This document shows positions 1 through 13,124 of a DNA stretch of 64,000 nt, in pieces; the first letter of the stretch is position 1, and every line of letters starts with the position of its first letter. The notes below the pieces were generated by a model. That model searched no databases. It saw nothing but the letters and a program-made list of their open reading frames with translations, and was not told where the DNA came from. This DNA is from Molanna angustata (lineage: Eukaryota; Arthropoda; Insecta; Trichoptera; Molannidae), in assembly GCA_963576475.1 (NCBI GenBank), contig OY754967.1, positions 23,337,914 to 23,401,913 of the forward strand. The letters are read 5' to 3'. The translations under genes were made by a program, and so were the position numbers.

Positions 1-1002
1 ATGAGAAATAACTTTAAATACATTTCTCCACTGTCGGGAATCAAATAAAAATAATTCTTATCTACCTAGAAGTATGTTTCAGAATATATAAATATAGTGG
101 AATTCAAAATCTACGATCGATGTATTTTTTTTTGTTTAAATTGCACGCAAGGGGTGAAATTTAAATAATCGTTTCTTCATCAGGCGTTTATCATTCATCC
201 TTCCAATGAAACGAAACCATCAAAATTAGGCACTTTCATTCTATTAATGAGATCTTTTTACATGATTTATTTTTGTTAGATTATAGTTTTCTGAAATGAA
301 AAAAAAATAATTCAAATATTTTAATCAATCGTAGGTAAAATTTGTATCATATGCCTTTACATACTAACATAAAGTTTCGATAATCTTTCAGATTTTAAAA
401 CGCCACAGTGATTATACTCCATAATCGCAATATCGTGCTAAGTTGAGATTAAATAATATGAGTTGCTAACGTCATGGTCTATCTCTGAGAATGAAAACAA
501 ATAAACCTTGACAAAGTTGCAGAAATAATCATAATGAGAATATAACATGAAACCAAAAAATATAATTTTTTTATAACTTCAAAGGTTTTATGATATTTAT
601 TTTTTTTGTAAATATCAAACTTTTCAAAGTTGGTACAGATATTTATATTTGCTAACTTTTCAACATCTTCAATTTTTTTTCTTGATAACGTTAAACAAGT
701 TTTCAAACATATTTTTCGGGTACAACTTTATTCAACTTTTTGTTTTTAGTTTGTAGCATTCTAAAAGGTCAAATTATTTTGGAATAATTGAACATATAAG
801 TTTATTTACTTTATATAAATAATGATTATTTTTTCGGAGAAATTTTATTTTAAAAAAATTATCAATAAATATATTACAAACATATATATATAAGTATACT
901 TATATAATGTATGTACATATTCATCGCAAAAATATATTTATTAAATACGTCACAACGATCGAGTTCTTGAATTATTAACATGTTTATTCTTATTAACATT
1001 TT
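1..1002. other. AT-rich sequence, no gene recognised
   Basis: No coding similarity or repeat boundary is visible. The only structure I note is a perfect 20-bp palindrome at 887-906 centred on AAGTATACTT. Confidence 0.6.
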
Positions 1003-1671
1003 AACCTATCTACGTCCACCTCCACCCGCTCCGCATATGGGGACTGAAAATATCCCCTTCGCAGAACGCTAGTAAGAATAACAAAGAATGCATGGTACGA
1101 AGAGTAGCTCAAGAAGCTCCTCTACACTTGTGGTCTCGGCACAATTGAGCAAAAAATGACAATCAACGTAGGTGAAGATAATATTCACAGACATGGATTG
1201 TCGCGAGAGTACTTCAAACCTGTGACTGTAAAACTGGGCATCAAAGCTGACCAAGGACACTCTGGAATTTTATTTTTTGTATTCAGCAGATAGAAGGGCA
1301 CTATAACCATGGCAAAACAATTTGAAGGCTGTAAAGTTCTTTTTCGAGACCACTAAATCCGCTTGCCCAATAGGACACGCGGACAGCAGCGAGGAGCTCC
1401 GTCCTGTTGTAGACACATTTGTGTGAGAGCATTCCCAGAGGATGTGCTCTGAAATTTGGTCGGGGTGATGGCATAACTGACATGAGGACGAGTTTACAAG
1501 GCGGATTCTATGAAGGTAGCTATAAAAGTTGCCGTGTCCTGTGATGATTTGGGATGTACAGAAATCTAGGACGGCCCAAGACTGACGAAGTCTAGTCCTC
1601 ACATCAGGGAAAAACAAGAATGTTGTTCGTCCTACGGGGCACGAGCTCACTAGATAATTAATTTTAAACAT
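1003..1671 (-). mobile_element. LINE 3' end (5'-truncated), RNase-H-side C-terminus plus 3' UTR
   Basis: The minus strand carries the last part of a non-LTR retrotransposon polyprotein (1270-1671) followed by a UTR reaching about 1003. The UTR segment around 1018-1075 recurs at 3390-3450, and the coding segment near 1345-1400 recurs at 3600-3665, so this is an interspersed family. It is truncated at its 5' end, as is usual for LINEs. Confidence 0.75.
1270..1671 (-). pseudogene. LINE ORF2 C-terminal fragment with CCHC-like motif
   Basis: The 133-residue reading frame contains ITGHGNFYSYLHRI followed by CQLCHHPDQISEHILWEC. This is the 'TGHG…YL…R…C..C…E…H…C' signature found at the C-terminus of I-, R1- and Jockey-type LINE ORF2 proteins that end in an RNase-H-like region and a zinc knuckle. 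The endonuclease and RT are missing, so it is not functional by itself. The first Met lies near the truncation point and is probably not a real start. LINE origin is secure; the clade is uncertain. Confidence 0.75.
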
Positions 1672-3071
<1,400 letters not shown>

Positions 3072-3375
3072 TGTATTTTGGCAATATTGACAATATTCTT
3101 GTTTCATTTGTATTCAACATTTCAAAGCTTCCATATTTTTAATTTTTAACTGAAAATCGTATTTCTTTGTGTTAAGGGCCCAACCAATCCGAACAATCGT
3201 CCAGATAAAGGAATAATGAAACCAAAATCAGTAATTCAAACATATATACATGCCATCAAGCCATGTCTCTCACAGGGTAGGCAGATAGAATCGAACGCCA
3301 TGTTTTTTCTATCTTGACATACATTCATCGCCTCGTTTACATTCATATATACAAGTTTGTCTGTTGTTCACGCTT

Positions 3376-3688
3376 TCGCTACTCCCACCACCACCCACTC
3401 TGCATATGGGGACTGTAAATGGCCCCTTCACAGAACACTAGTGAGCGACTAAAAAAATGCATAGCACGAAAAGTAAAAACATCAGGGGTATGACCAAGAA
3501 CTCTATAAACATCAGGGGTATGACCAAGAACTCTATAAACATCAGGGGTATGACCAAGAACTCTATAAAAAATTAACCTACTGGGAATCTAAAATTGTTC
3601 TTCGAGATCACAAAATCCGCGTGTCCAATGGGACCTTGAAGAGGCCCACGGACAGCAACGAGCAGCTCCGATCTATAAGAGGTTAGTG
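3376..3688 (-). mobile_element. second copy of the 1003-1671 LINE tail, inserted in the RTE-like LINE
   Basis: The TGCATATGGGGACTG UTR block and the coding block near 3600-3665 match the family at 1.0-1.7 kb. The left flank GTTGTTCACGCTT (3363-3375) and right flank GTTGTTCATTGCTT (3689-3702) look like a slightly diverged 13-14 bp target-site duplication. Confidence 0.7.
3478..3567. repeat. 30-bp tandem repeat, 3 identical units
   Basis: Three perfect copies of a 30-bp unit containing CATCAGGGGTATGACCAAGA lie inside the LINE UTR. Their identity implies a recent expansion. Confidence 0.97.
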
Positions 3689-4186
3689 GTTGTTCATTGC
3701 TTCTTACATTTTTTACATCTTCTTTCAGAATATCGTTAACATGATCGTGCCATCCCTTTTTTGGGCGATTCCATTCTTGACCCCTTTGTTTATTTTTTCG
3801 TCAGGCGATCCACGTTCATTCTTTGCAAGTGGCTAAACCATCTTAATGTGTTAACTTTTCATTAATTACATCTTTCATCATCTTACATTCTTTCATTGCG
3901 TCCTCGTTTCGTACCCTATCATACATCGTTCAATTACCGATTCGTCTTGGCGATCTTATTTCCACTGCATTCATTCTGCTTTCGTGCGCCTTTTGCCATG
4001 TCCAAATTTCACTTGCATACGTCAATTGCTTCAGTTCCACTTGCATACGTCAATTATTTCCATTATATAAAACTCAAATAATACATAATATTCCGAAAAC
4101 ATTTATTTATTCATTAACATTTTTGTTCACAGTACCAACCTACACTGTCCGCCTTAAATCATTATTAGGTATATTTATATGAAAAT

Positions 4187-5280
4187 AGCGGACCCGACAG
4201 ACGTTGTCCTGCACGAACGTTGGCTTGTCTTTTATTAACTGGTTTAACAAACATAAAAATGGATGTGGATTTTGTGGATTAAAAGGAAGCAAGACACATT
4301 AAACGGAGATGACTTTGATATACCTATCGTCATAAAACCACTTAAAACAGAATATACTTGTAAAAAAAACTAAATAGCTTTATACAATGATAATAAAAAA
4401 ATATACAAATAACTTAATAAGTTTATAAAATATTAAAGATATGAAAACATATACCGCAGACAGCGTTGAGAAAAACATCAAGTTTTTATGGCATAACCAA
4501 CATTGTATAATATTATGACATATCGAAAAGCAATGTTGCCACTATTCAAAATGCATATTCCGAAAATATATATAACGATTGATGTTCATAAATGAATAAA
4601 TTTCCTTTTTGTGAATCTAATCCATTCAGGGACTCACACAAACACACACAAAAAGTTTCATCAAAATCGGTTCAGCGGTTTAAGAGGAGTTCAGTGACAT
4701 ACACACGTACAGAAGAATTATATAATATATACTAGTGGACCCGACAGACTTTGTCCTGCATGAACGTTAGCTTGTCTGTTATTAGCTGGTTTAACAAAGA
4801 TAAAAATGGATGAGGATTTTGTAGATTAAAAGGAAGTAAGACACATTACATTGACCTAACTTTGATATACCTATCGTCATAAAACCACTTAAAACAAAAT
4901 ATACTTGTAAAAAAACTAAACTGCTTTATACAATAATATTAAAATATTATACAAATAACTTTATAATTTCATAAAATATTACAAATATGAAAACAAATAC
5001 CGCAGACAGCGTTGAGAAAAACATCAAGTTTTAATGGCATAACCAACATTGCATAATATTATGACATATCGGAAAGCAATGTTGCCACTATTAAAAATGT
5101 ATATTCCGAAAATATTTATAAAGATTGATATTCATTAATTTATAAAATTTCTTTTTGTGAATCTAGTCCATTCAGGGACTCACATAAACACACACAAAAA
5201 GTTTCATCAAAATCGGTTCAAACCGTTTAGGAGGAGTTCAGTGACATACACACGTACGGAAGAATTTTATATATAAAGAT
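4187..5280 (+). repeat. dispersed repeat in tandem duplicate (period about 547 bp)
   Basis: Two head-to-tail copies start with AGYGGACCCGACAGAC (4187 and 4734) and end with TTTCATCAAAATCGGTTC … GAGGAGTTCAGTGACATACA. A fragment of the same 5' end lies at 51776-51850. The 3' block resembles a very common insect retroposon tail, but the element has no coding capacity here and I cannot name the family. Confidence 0.8.
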
Positions 5281-6220
5281 AAAGATAATATTATAACTAT
5301 CGGAAAGATTAATTTTTGCTTAACAAAATATCACCATATATAATCCCACTTCATCACTTATTTGTACATTAATCACTATAAGTATTTATATTTTTAAACA
5401 TTTTAATAACTTTCTAAGTAAAATAATCAGGACAAAAGGACTTTTGTAGTATTTTTAGGTATAATTATTCCTTCTTGAAAAATATTTTAAATTGTAATAT
5501 ATACCTACCTATAATGTAGGAAAATCATTTTTTTATATATGAGATGTAAATAAAATAATATATATTGTCTCAGGATATTTTCGTCCGTAATTAAACGTTC
5601 AACGGAGTGCTTTTCTGATAATAAATTTGTCATGTGATCATATAACTAATTCTTATAGCAGAACAATCGAAGGTACTCGAAATATATATGCATGTGACAT
5701 CTGTTGTTATTTCTGCCAAGATCGCTCGTATGTCTTCGAACCAAAATGTATATCGCAAAAAAGAATCAATGTTGGCTGTACATTTTGATACAGGTCCTCT
5801 ACAAATGTTATTTTACATAGAACAAAAGGCGATTCAAAGTTATGACTGAAATGACGAAATTGTACACAGGTGGCAAGGTAAAAAATATCATTAGTATTAT
5901 GTTGATGACAGCTCACGTCAGTCATATGTTTGCAAAGGGATTTGTCATACGAATGTGTTTAATTTTTATTTTATTTTTAGCGTGAAAACCGAAAAAGTAC
6001 TTAGATGTTTTTTTTTTCTAACGGAGATGAATAAAACGCGTACAAATACTTAAACACAAATGGATACCATTTCAAAATAATACAAACAGGTACCAATGTT
6101 TCTATTTATTTTATTTATTTATTTATTTTCTTTCAGAAAGCAATAGCTGTGATTGATTTATTTAACATTACATTTATTATATAAAAGTTGAGCCAAAAGT
6201 GCTTTCTTCAATTTAATTTA
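5281..6220. other. intergenic, nothing recognised
   Basis: AT-rich, with a short (TTTA)n run near 6105-6130 that could be the reversed tail of an old LINE. Confidence 0.5.
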
Positions 6221-6400
6221 GATGGGTCGATGGCAGAGCGGCTAGCGCGCTGGGTTAGTAATCCAGTCGTCGCGAGTTCGAATCCTGCCTCGTTCGTTCG
6301 CCTATATCACAAGCATTTATTTGCTTATTTTAGGGAACGTAGGAAGATGTATATGTACTTGTTTAACAAGGACATATTCATTTTTTATTAAAAAAAAATA
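6221..6400 (+). mobile_element. tRNA-derived SINE (family S1), Thr-like head
   Basis: The head has an A box TGGCAGAGCGG (6231-6241) and a B box GAGTTCGAATCC (6274-6285). Its anticodon-arm fold has loop TTAGTAA, reading AGT (Thr). The acceptor-arm ends do not pair, and the head runs into an unrelated body ending in an A-rich tail, so this is a SINE and not a tRNA gene. The last 60 bp recur at 16729-16790, and a reversed head lies at 57015-57075. Confidence 0.85.
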
Positions 6401-7080
6401 TTGATTATAAAGTAATTATTACACAATTGAAAAATTCATAAGAAAATACAAGATAAAAGAAAAAGAAATCAAAAAGATAGAAAAAAAAAAATAACAAAGA
6501 TATACACAAATACAGTAAACGAGTGTTTCAGGATGAGTATGAGGGATCTTTAGTGAATGAGGAGGGGATTGTTGGATTGTGTATTAGAGTTTAAGAACAT
6601 CTTTATCTGTTTTTGGTAATGTTGTAAAGTGTCATGAAAAATAATGTTGTAAAGTGTCATGAAAAATAATGTTGTAAAGTGTCATAAACATGGGTGAAAA
6701 GTATCTGTAATTAGTGAGGCATACTGGTATGTGGAATAAATTTTGTGAACGGGTATGTCTATTCGGTACATGGAGTGATACAGTTTTGAGTATATCAGGG
6801 GAATCGATCAAGTTATTGCAAAATTTTGTATAGTAATATTTGGTCAAAGTAAAGTTTCCTGTCCTGCAATCTTTTATGTTGAAAATTTGGGTTGAACTAT
6901 TGTAATTACTGTGTTCAATATAAAGGTTTTTTGAATGTTCTCTATTTGATTAATGTACCTTTATTTTGTAGTATGGGTTCCATATCGGTGTACAGAATTT
7001 ATTCTAATACAAAATGATTCTAATAGAAAAATACAAATAAGTCGAAAATAAAAAGTTCAGTTACTTATCCACTGTACTAA
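6401..7080. other. intergenic with a short tandem repeat
   Basis: Nothing coding is recognised. The only structure is the tandem repeat at 6617-6685. Confidence 0.5.
6617..6685. repeat. 25-bp tandem repeat, about 2.8 units
   Basis: The unit TAATGTTGTAAAGTGTCATG plus AAAAA is repeated with no mismatch. Confidence 0.95.
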
Positions 7081-7330
7081 GCTTTTACAGATATTATGTC
7101 ACTTCAAAACGTCATTCGAATATTCTCTCTCTTCTCATTAACTTTTAACCCACATGATGGTGGGGTCAACTCTCTTTACTGCACTCCTTTACTCAACATC
7201 TTCCTTAGACACATTACATTTCCGCGTATTCTCCACCACCAAGCCCTTCCATCTTGTAACGCCCTTTTGGTTTTTTGCCGGACACTCGATAGTCCAGTGC
7301 AGTGTTAACTATGTTTCCTGGCGGTTATCT
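7081..7330. mobile_element. possible decayed LINE fragment
   Basis: CCCACATGATGGTGGGGTCA near 7150, followed by a less AT-rich stretch, resembles minus-strand RTE-type LINE coding sequence. There is no intact frame, so this is a weak call. Confidence 0.3.
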
Positions 7331-8277
7331 TTTAAAACGTCATTCAATAATTAATAAGCTTAATTAACAAATTAATACTTTTTATGCATTTTAAAATGTG
7401 ATGAATTTTAACAATACAAAATATTAAATATTAAGTACCTTTATAACAGCAACTGAAGTACTCGTAGATTCAAAATTGTCATAGTAAAACTGACGTACCT
7501 GCAAAAATAGAAAAAGATAAAATTAGTTAACTCGATTTGAGTTTGGTTACTTTGAGTACATAATAAACAATGCACATTTGATTTTTCCTCGAAAATGGTG
7601 GTTTTGACTTTGGTACTAAAGATAAAGTTTAATCTTAAAATTAAAAAAAAAACTAAAGCAATATAACATAACAACTCTTCCATTTATTTATTTTATTTGA
7701 TTATTTGAATTCACATAAACAATAAAGAAAATCAATAGTACCTACAATAGTACAATTAATTGTGCAACATAGACAATTTGCAATTAATTTGCAAGATAAC
7801 TTCCACTGGCTTTGTTCCAAATTCAGTGAGTATTTCTTACTTCCACAGAAAGTAAGAAACACACACTGAATTTGTCTCTTAAACTATCAATAAAAAATCA
7901 TAAACAGTATACAATACAACATGGTGAATACGTGTTTTTACTTCAAGGGAGCTTTGTATAATTCAGATATTTGGCTAACAGTTAAATCAATAGGTACGTA
8001 GTATAGAGGTTCTCAATGGCTTTCGGTTTTCATTATCTATAATACTGAAAACAGAAAAATACGATATCTAAAATACTGAAAACCGCATTGTCCTGGTTAT
8101 TACTGTATATTTGTTAGTCAATCAAACAGTACAAAATAATCTAATGACTACCGACATTATTTATTAGAAATAAACGAGTGGGTTGTGGCCAACGCTAAAT
8201 TCCTCACTACCAAGTCACTCCACAAAATATTCAAATTAAGAAAAAAAAAATATTCATTTTCATGAAATAAGTTTGTT
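7331..8277. other. intergenic, nothing recognised
   Basis: AT-rich, with a short local inverted pair around GAAAGTAAGAA (about 7830-7860). No gene or element boundary is seen. Confidence 0.5.
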
Positions 8278-8288
8278 AAACTATTTTT

Positions 8289-10060
8289 ATTTTTATTATT
8301 GCATATGCGCAAACATTGGATTTTTTTCCCTGTCGGGAGTCAAAGATATTTTTTAACAGATTTTTAATTATCTCAATAGAGACGAAGTTGGAATATTTAT
8401 TGTAGGAGAACCGGGAAATCAAGGCACCTACAGGGCTTACGAGCTGTCATCGGCTGGTTTACGTGATCACTTTATGCGCTTGCGCAACGTTCACCAATTA
8501 TGCCTTTTAATGAGATCCCTATCAATTCAATTTTTGAAAGTTCTATATATTGTAATACTGAAATTCTTTTCGCTTGAAAATAAGGAATTTTTACTACAGC
8601 CATCTATGGGTGAAATTATGAACAACAATCTTATTATTTTTATTTATTTTCTTTGAACGCCATCTATTGAGAGAATTGGTTTTTTGTAAATAATGAAAGC
8701 TACAATTCTTATATCTGAGGTGACAATGCATTTTTCGCATAGAAGTCACCCCTGAATTGCGCCAGACTTATAAGGTCATTTTTGTCTTATTTACCTACTT
8801 GTACCAATGTGTAAGTAATCGAATATTTTTATTATTGCATATGCGCAAACATTGGATTTTTTTCCCTGTCGGGAGTCAAAGATATTTTTTAACAGATTTT
8901 TAATTATCTCAATAGAGACGAAGTTGGAATATTTATTGTAGGAGAACCGGGAAATCAAGGCACCTACAGGGCTTACGACCTGTAAAAAATATCTTTGACT
9001 CCCGACAGGGAAAAAAATCCAATGTTTGCGCATATGCAATAATAAAAATATTCGATTACTTACACATTGGTACAAGTAGGTAAATAAGACAAAAATGACC
9101 TTATAAGTCTGGCGCAATTCAGGGGTGACTTCTATGCGAAAAATGCATTGTCACCTCAGATATAAGAATTGTAGCTTTCATTATTTACAAAAAACCAATT
9201 CTCTCAATAGATGGCGTTCCAAGAAAATAAATAAAAATAATAAGATTGTTGTTCATAATTTCACCCATAGATGGCTGTAGTAAAAATTCCTTATTTTCAA
9301 GCGAAAAGAATTTCAGTATTACAATATATAGAACTTTCAAAAATTGAATTGATAGGGATCTCATTAAAAGGCATAATTGGTGAACGTTGCGCAAGCGCAT
9401 AAAGTGATCACGTAAACCAGCCGATGACAGGTCGTAAGCCCTGTAGGTGCCTTGATTTCCCGGTTCTCCTACAATAAATATTCCAACTTCGTCTCTATTG
9501 AGATAATTAAAAATCTGTTAAAAAATATCTTTGACTCCCGACAGGGAAAAAAATCCAATGTTTGCGCATATGCAATAATAAAAATATTCGATTACTTACA
9601 CATTGGTACAAGTAGGTAAATAAGACAAAAATGACCTTATAAGTCTGGCGCAATTCAGGGGTGACTTCTATGCGAAAAATGCATTGTCACCTCAGATATA
9701 AGAATTGTAGCTTTCATTATTTACAAAAAACCAATTCTCTCAATAGATGGCGTTCCAAGAAAATAAATAAAAATAATAAGATTGTTGTTCATAATTTCAC
9801 CCATAGATGGCTGTAGTAAAAATTCCTTATTTTCAAGCGAAAAGAATTTCAGTATTACAATATATAGAACTTTCAAAAATTGAATTGATAGGGATCTCAT
9901 TAAAAGGCATAATTGGTGAACGTTGCGCAAGCGCATAAAGTGATCACGTAAACCAGCCGATGACAGGTCGTAAGCCCTGTAGGTGCCTTCATTTCCCGGT
10001 TCTCCTACAATAAATATTCCAACTTCGTCTCTATTGAGATAATTAAAAATCTGTTAAAAA
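8289..10060. mobile_element. large palindromic foldback built of 535-bp units (family A)
   Basis: One full and one partial forward unit (8289-8980) meet two inverted units (8984-10060). TTATTATTGCATATGCG recurs at a spacing of 533 bp in the forward arm, and the inverted marker recurs at 536 bp. AAACTATTTTT flanks both ends (8278-8288 and 10061-10071), giving a target duplication of about 9-11 bp; the exact length is blurred by the A-rich end. The 71-codon frames inside are simply repeated and resemble no protein. Related copies lie at 15889-16123, 30720-31043, 41965-42045, 42620-42925 and 62008-62506. Confidence 0.85.
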
Positions 10061-10246
10061 AAACTATTTTTGATTTAAATATTTTATTATGAAAATTTGA
10101 TAATTCTTCCATACCATTTTACGAAAGTGATATGTCGTTTTACCAATTTGAAAATAAAAATTAACAAAATTCAAGTTTCCTGAGCTTGTGGTCACAAATA
10201 TTTGATAGTTAAAAAAATTGAGAAGCACGAATCCAATGGGATCTAA

Positions 10247-11328
10247 GGCCCAGAATCATAGTCGCAAAATAGGTACTTAGATGAGTTTGAGTTACAGATT
10301 TGTAATCATAGAACTTTGTTTCTCACAGAAGTCATCAAAAATCGTTACTCATCTCCCGTGAGTTTGAGTCACCAAAATCGGTGACTTTAGACGCTGAGCA
10401 TGCTTTGAACTGTCAAAATCGTTTACAAACCTAGTTTATTTTAATTTTTATTCGATATAAAAACTGGTGAATTTCGAGATATTATTTTTGTGGTGAATAT
10501 AAAATTATCTTCATTAAACAGGGAGCATTAAAATGTCTGATATATTTGAGTTTTTGCAAGATATTGACAATATTGGGAATACAGATGTGATTAATATTCC
10601 CGATGAATCATTTGCCGCAAGGCGAATGAGACGCCGCAAATGTTATATTCGAAATATGATAAACCCTATCGAATTTTATGAAAACTGTGAATTTAAAAAG
10701 CGCTACAGATTTTATAGAGAAACTGTGCTCACTGCCATATTGCCGCTTATTCACGATGGATTGCGAAAAATCAACAACAGAGGCATGCCTATAACGCCTG
10801 AAATTCAAATATTGATAGCCCTGAGATTCTATAGTACAGAAATTGCTCGGCGATCCACTCCCAAGCATCCTGTTTTTGTTAATTAAGGGCTGATATATTT
10901 TCTTATTTTCTACAATAGTAATTTTCTTCCCCAATAATTCCATTAAAAAATATTAATCATATGCAGTATTCCTTTTAGCATTCATTATTAATTATTATTA
11001 TAAAAATAAACAAAACGCGAAAGAAGCAAGTAGATGTTTTGAACTCAAATGACAGTTTTAATTCATAGATTGAAGAGAGTAGATAGGGATTTCAAAGACA
11101 AATTTAAAAAAGTAACCATAAATTTCAAAATAATTGCTGAAAACTTATGAAATTCCTACAGTTTGAGAACTATCAAACTCAACTGAGTTTGAGTCGTTAT
11201 CTCAGCTCAGACACGTCAGATTTTGGACTATGTTTACCGAAAAACCTACTCAGCTAAGAAAGCCTTGAGCTATGCTCTCCTGAGGCACTATTGAGACCTG
11301 ACTCATCTCATGTTTATGATTCTGGGCC
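10247..11328 (+). mobile_element. PIF/Harbinger DNA transposon, internally deleted
   Basis: Perfect 14-bp terminal inverted repeats, GGCCCAGAATCATA, lie at 10247 and 11328. They are flanked by TAA on each side (10244-10246 and 11329-11331), which is the 3-bp TWA target duplication typical of the superfamily. The 1082-bp element holds only the first third of a HARBI1-like transposase. Confidence 0.92.
10533..10886 (+). pseudogene. HARBI1-like transposase, N-terminal part only
   Basis: This 117-residue frame contains NPIEFYENCEFKKRYRFYRE, TVLTAILPLI and TPEIQILIALRFYSTE. These blocks match the N-terminal region of Harbinger/HARBI1 nucleases, where '…F..RFR..KETV…L…..Q.L..L.FYATG' is conserved. 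Family members run to about 350 residues with a C-terminal DDE nuclease. Here the frame stops right after the N-terminal block, so the catalytic part is missing. ATG 10533 follows TTAAA and fits the usual start position. The element could move only with a transposase supplied in trans. Confidence 0.85.
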
Positions 11329-11382
11329 TAAGAGACTATTAGATATACAAATTTTTAAAATTTTAAAAGAATCGAATGAGTA

Positions 11383-11955
11383 CTTTTTTTTTTATTTATA
11401 TATATAATGACATTTACAATTCAAAGATACAGTCAACCATCGAAACCCTCAGGGTTTATCGGAGGTTGACGAATTCAGTTTGGTAATTTTAATATACATA
11501 ATTCATAAAACAAAAATTAAATAAAGAAACAAATAAGTGAGCAACCAAACAAATACATAAATCAAAAAAATCCTATATACCTATATACATACATATACAG
11601 GTAAAAAGAATACGATACAGGTTTCGACCTATGACAGCCGGTCAACTCAAGGAGTATACTTCTAGAGCACATAGCTGTCGTTATCGGACCTCATCATATA
11701 CCTTTTTAAGTGTGTAAAAAATTTAGGGCACGTAGTGCATATATGCAAGAGCTCATCATCCATATCATTTAATATTTTTGGCAGGAGATATTCCCATGTT
11801 CTCATGCCATATACATTTTTGTACACAGGTAAAATATATTTCTTTAAGTAGTTTAACTTTCGGAGGTTATTTCTACGTGAGTTTACTTCTAATTTATTAA
11901 TGTTATCATGTTCGTCTTTTAAGATGGCAATTTTTACTTTATGATAGTTATATAG
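11383..11955 (-). mobile_element. LINE 3' end, 5'-truncated
   Basis: A coding remnant (11662-11955) is followed on the minus strand by an AT-rich UTR containing a small hairpin (AAACCCTGAGGGTTT) near 11448. It ends in TGTAAATG…ATAAATAAAAA at about 11383-11420. Confidence 0.7.
11662..11955 (-). pseudogene. LINE ORF2 C-terminal remnant (CR1/L2-like)
   Basis: An open stretch of 97 codons without an obvious Met starts after an in-frame stop and ends at TAG 11662-11664. Key blocks are YGMRTWEYLLPKILNDM and CPKFFTHLKRYMM. They fit the 'YG.RS…P..WN.L……F…LK.YL' ending of CR1/Rex/Jockey-group LINE proteins. No RT motif is left. The lack of internal stops over almost 300 bp of a 75% AT region supports coding ancestry. 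Confidence 0.7.
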
Positions 11956-12900
11956 CTAATACATTACAGTGTATTAATATACCCTTTTCATTATTCTGAT
12001 ACGTACTTTTTATTTTATTACTTATTATGATTTTTAAAAGTTTTAATTGTAGGTTATAGTTATTTGCTAATCTATAACCTACAGTAGTAGTTTAATTGTA
12101 GGTTATAGATATTTGCTAATCTATAAAATAGAATAAATACGCCGCACATAGTACACAGCACATAGTACACCGCACACATACACAGATACATTGTAATTAA
12201 ACTCTCAGAATACAATCTCAACATTATACTAGTTGATAATCTGCAATAAAAAATAGCCTTAAAAATTTCGACATTGTAACTACCAACTATTTCCCCTTGA
12301 GGTAGTGAGGAGTAAAAAGGACAATATTATTGTTATGTGATCATTTCAACGTTAAATAAAATATCATTTACTTAACTTTCTATTTTGCTATACGAGTAAA
12401 TATTTGAATATTTGTATCACGTTCAAATAAAAAAATGATTCGTTTTATGTTTAGTGAGAATTGAGATCCTCGGAATGAGGTCGAATGGGCTCCAACCGCA
12501 CTGGGGCGGTCGAATGGTAGAGTGAGACGGCACTCCAAACTTGAAATTCATTTCTCAGTCCGTTTCATCCATTTTTATTTTATCAGCAATCTGAAATTGG
12601 GTCGTAAACCCGGAGTAACTACGAAACATTATTTTACACGACAATCGCTACCTTTTTGAGTTCGAAATATACTTACACCCACATTTACCTAAATTCCAAA
12701 CCCACATCTTCCTATCAAACAAAAAAACCGTGAACCTTTATATATTATGACAATAGAAAAATATGTTGTACTTACCTTGGTTGTACCTACATTATATTAT
12801 GTTTAAATTAAAGTTTATTTGAGAAAAAGCTAACAGTTAATATTTCCGTTAATGCATCCGAAGTTTACAGAATTATTGCTCAAATCATTAGTTAACTCAT
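11956..12900. other. intergenic with a small duplicated hairpin
   Basis: GTAGGTTATAG (12049-12059) pairs with CTATAACCTAC (12072-12082), and the TTAATTGTAGGTTATAG block recurs at 12091. A GC-richer patch at 12465-12560 is not recognised. Confidence 0.5.
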
Positions 12901-13083
12901 ACAAAGCATATTATACATACATGCATACCACCAAGGCATATCCCACAATGAAAGGTAACCAGCGATAGGTGTGCGGATGTGCATTACCTTATTATATAAT
13001 CACACACTTTTTCCACACATATTCTTACCAAAAAAGGCAGCACTCAAAATGGGTGGAAAACCCCATTCCTGAACATTGTGAGA
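12900..13083 (-). mobile_element. retroposon fragment (family G), reversed
   Basis: CATACCACCAAGGCATATCC and the GGTAACCAGCGATAGGTGTG block are the reverse of sequence at 52050-52175. A third, diverged copy is at 41860-41960. The forward copy at 52 kb ends in (ATGA)n. Confidence 0.65.
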
Positions 13084-13124
13084 TATTTTTTTTAGATGAT
13101 AAAATATAAAACTTTGATCAAAAT

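Larger units (their letters stand above)
3239..4080 (-). mobile_element. RTE-like LINE 3' region, split by another LINE fragment
   Basis: 3247-3375 and 3690-4080 match the minus-strand LINE at 50.5-51.0 kb (for example GGGTAGGCAGA…ACGCCA, CTGTTGTTCACGCTT, then the CATACATCGTTC and TTCGTGCGMCTTYTGCCATG blocks). Together they are the decayed C-terminal coding region and 3' UTR of one copy, interrupted by the insertion at 3376-3688. Frames are broken throughout. Confidence 0.7.

Noticed and set aside
3478..3567. CRISPR-like array
   Set aside because: The units are adjacent with no spacers, in a eukaryotic genome.
6221..6300. Functional tRNA-Thr gene
   Set aside because: The acceptor stem does not pair and the sequence continues into a SINE body shared with other copies.
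8474..9936. Three identical 60-71-codon frames (8474, 9185, 9721)
   Set aside because: They are copies of one non-coding repeat unit; identity reflects the repeat, and the sequence resembles no protein.
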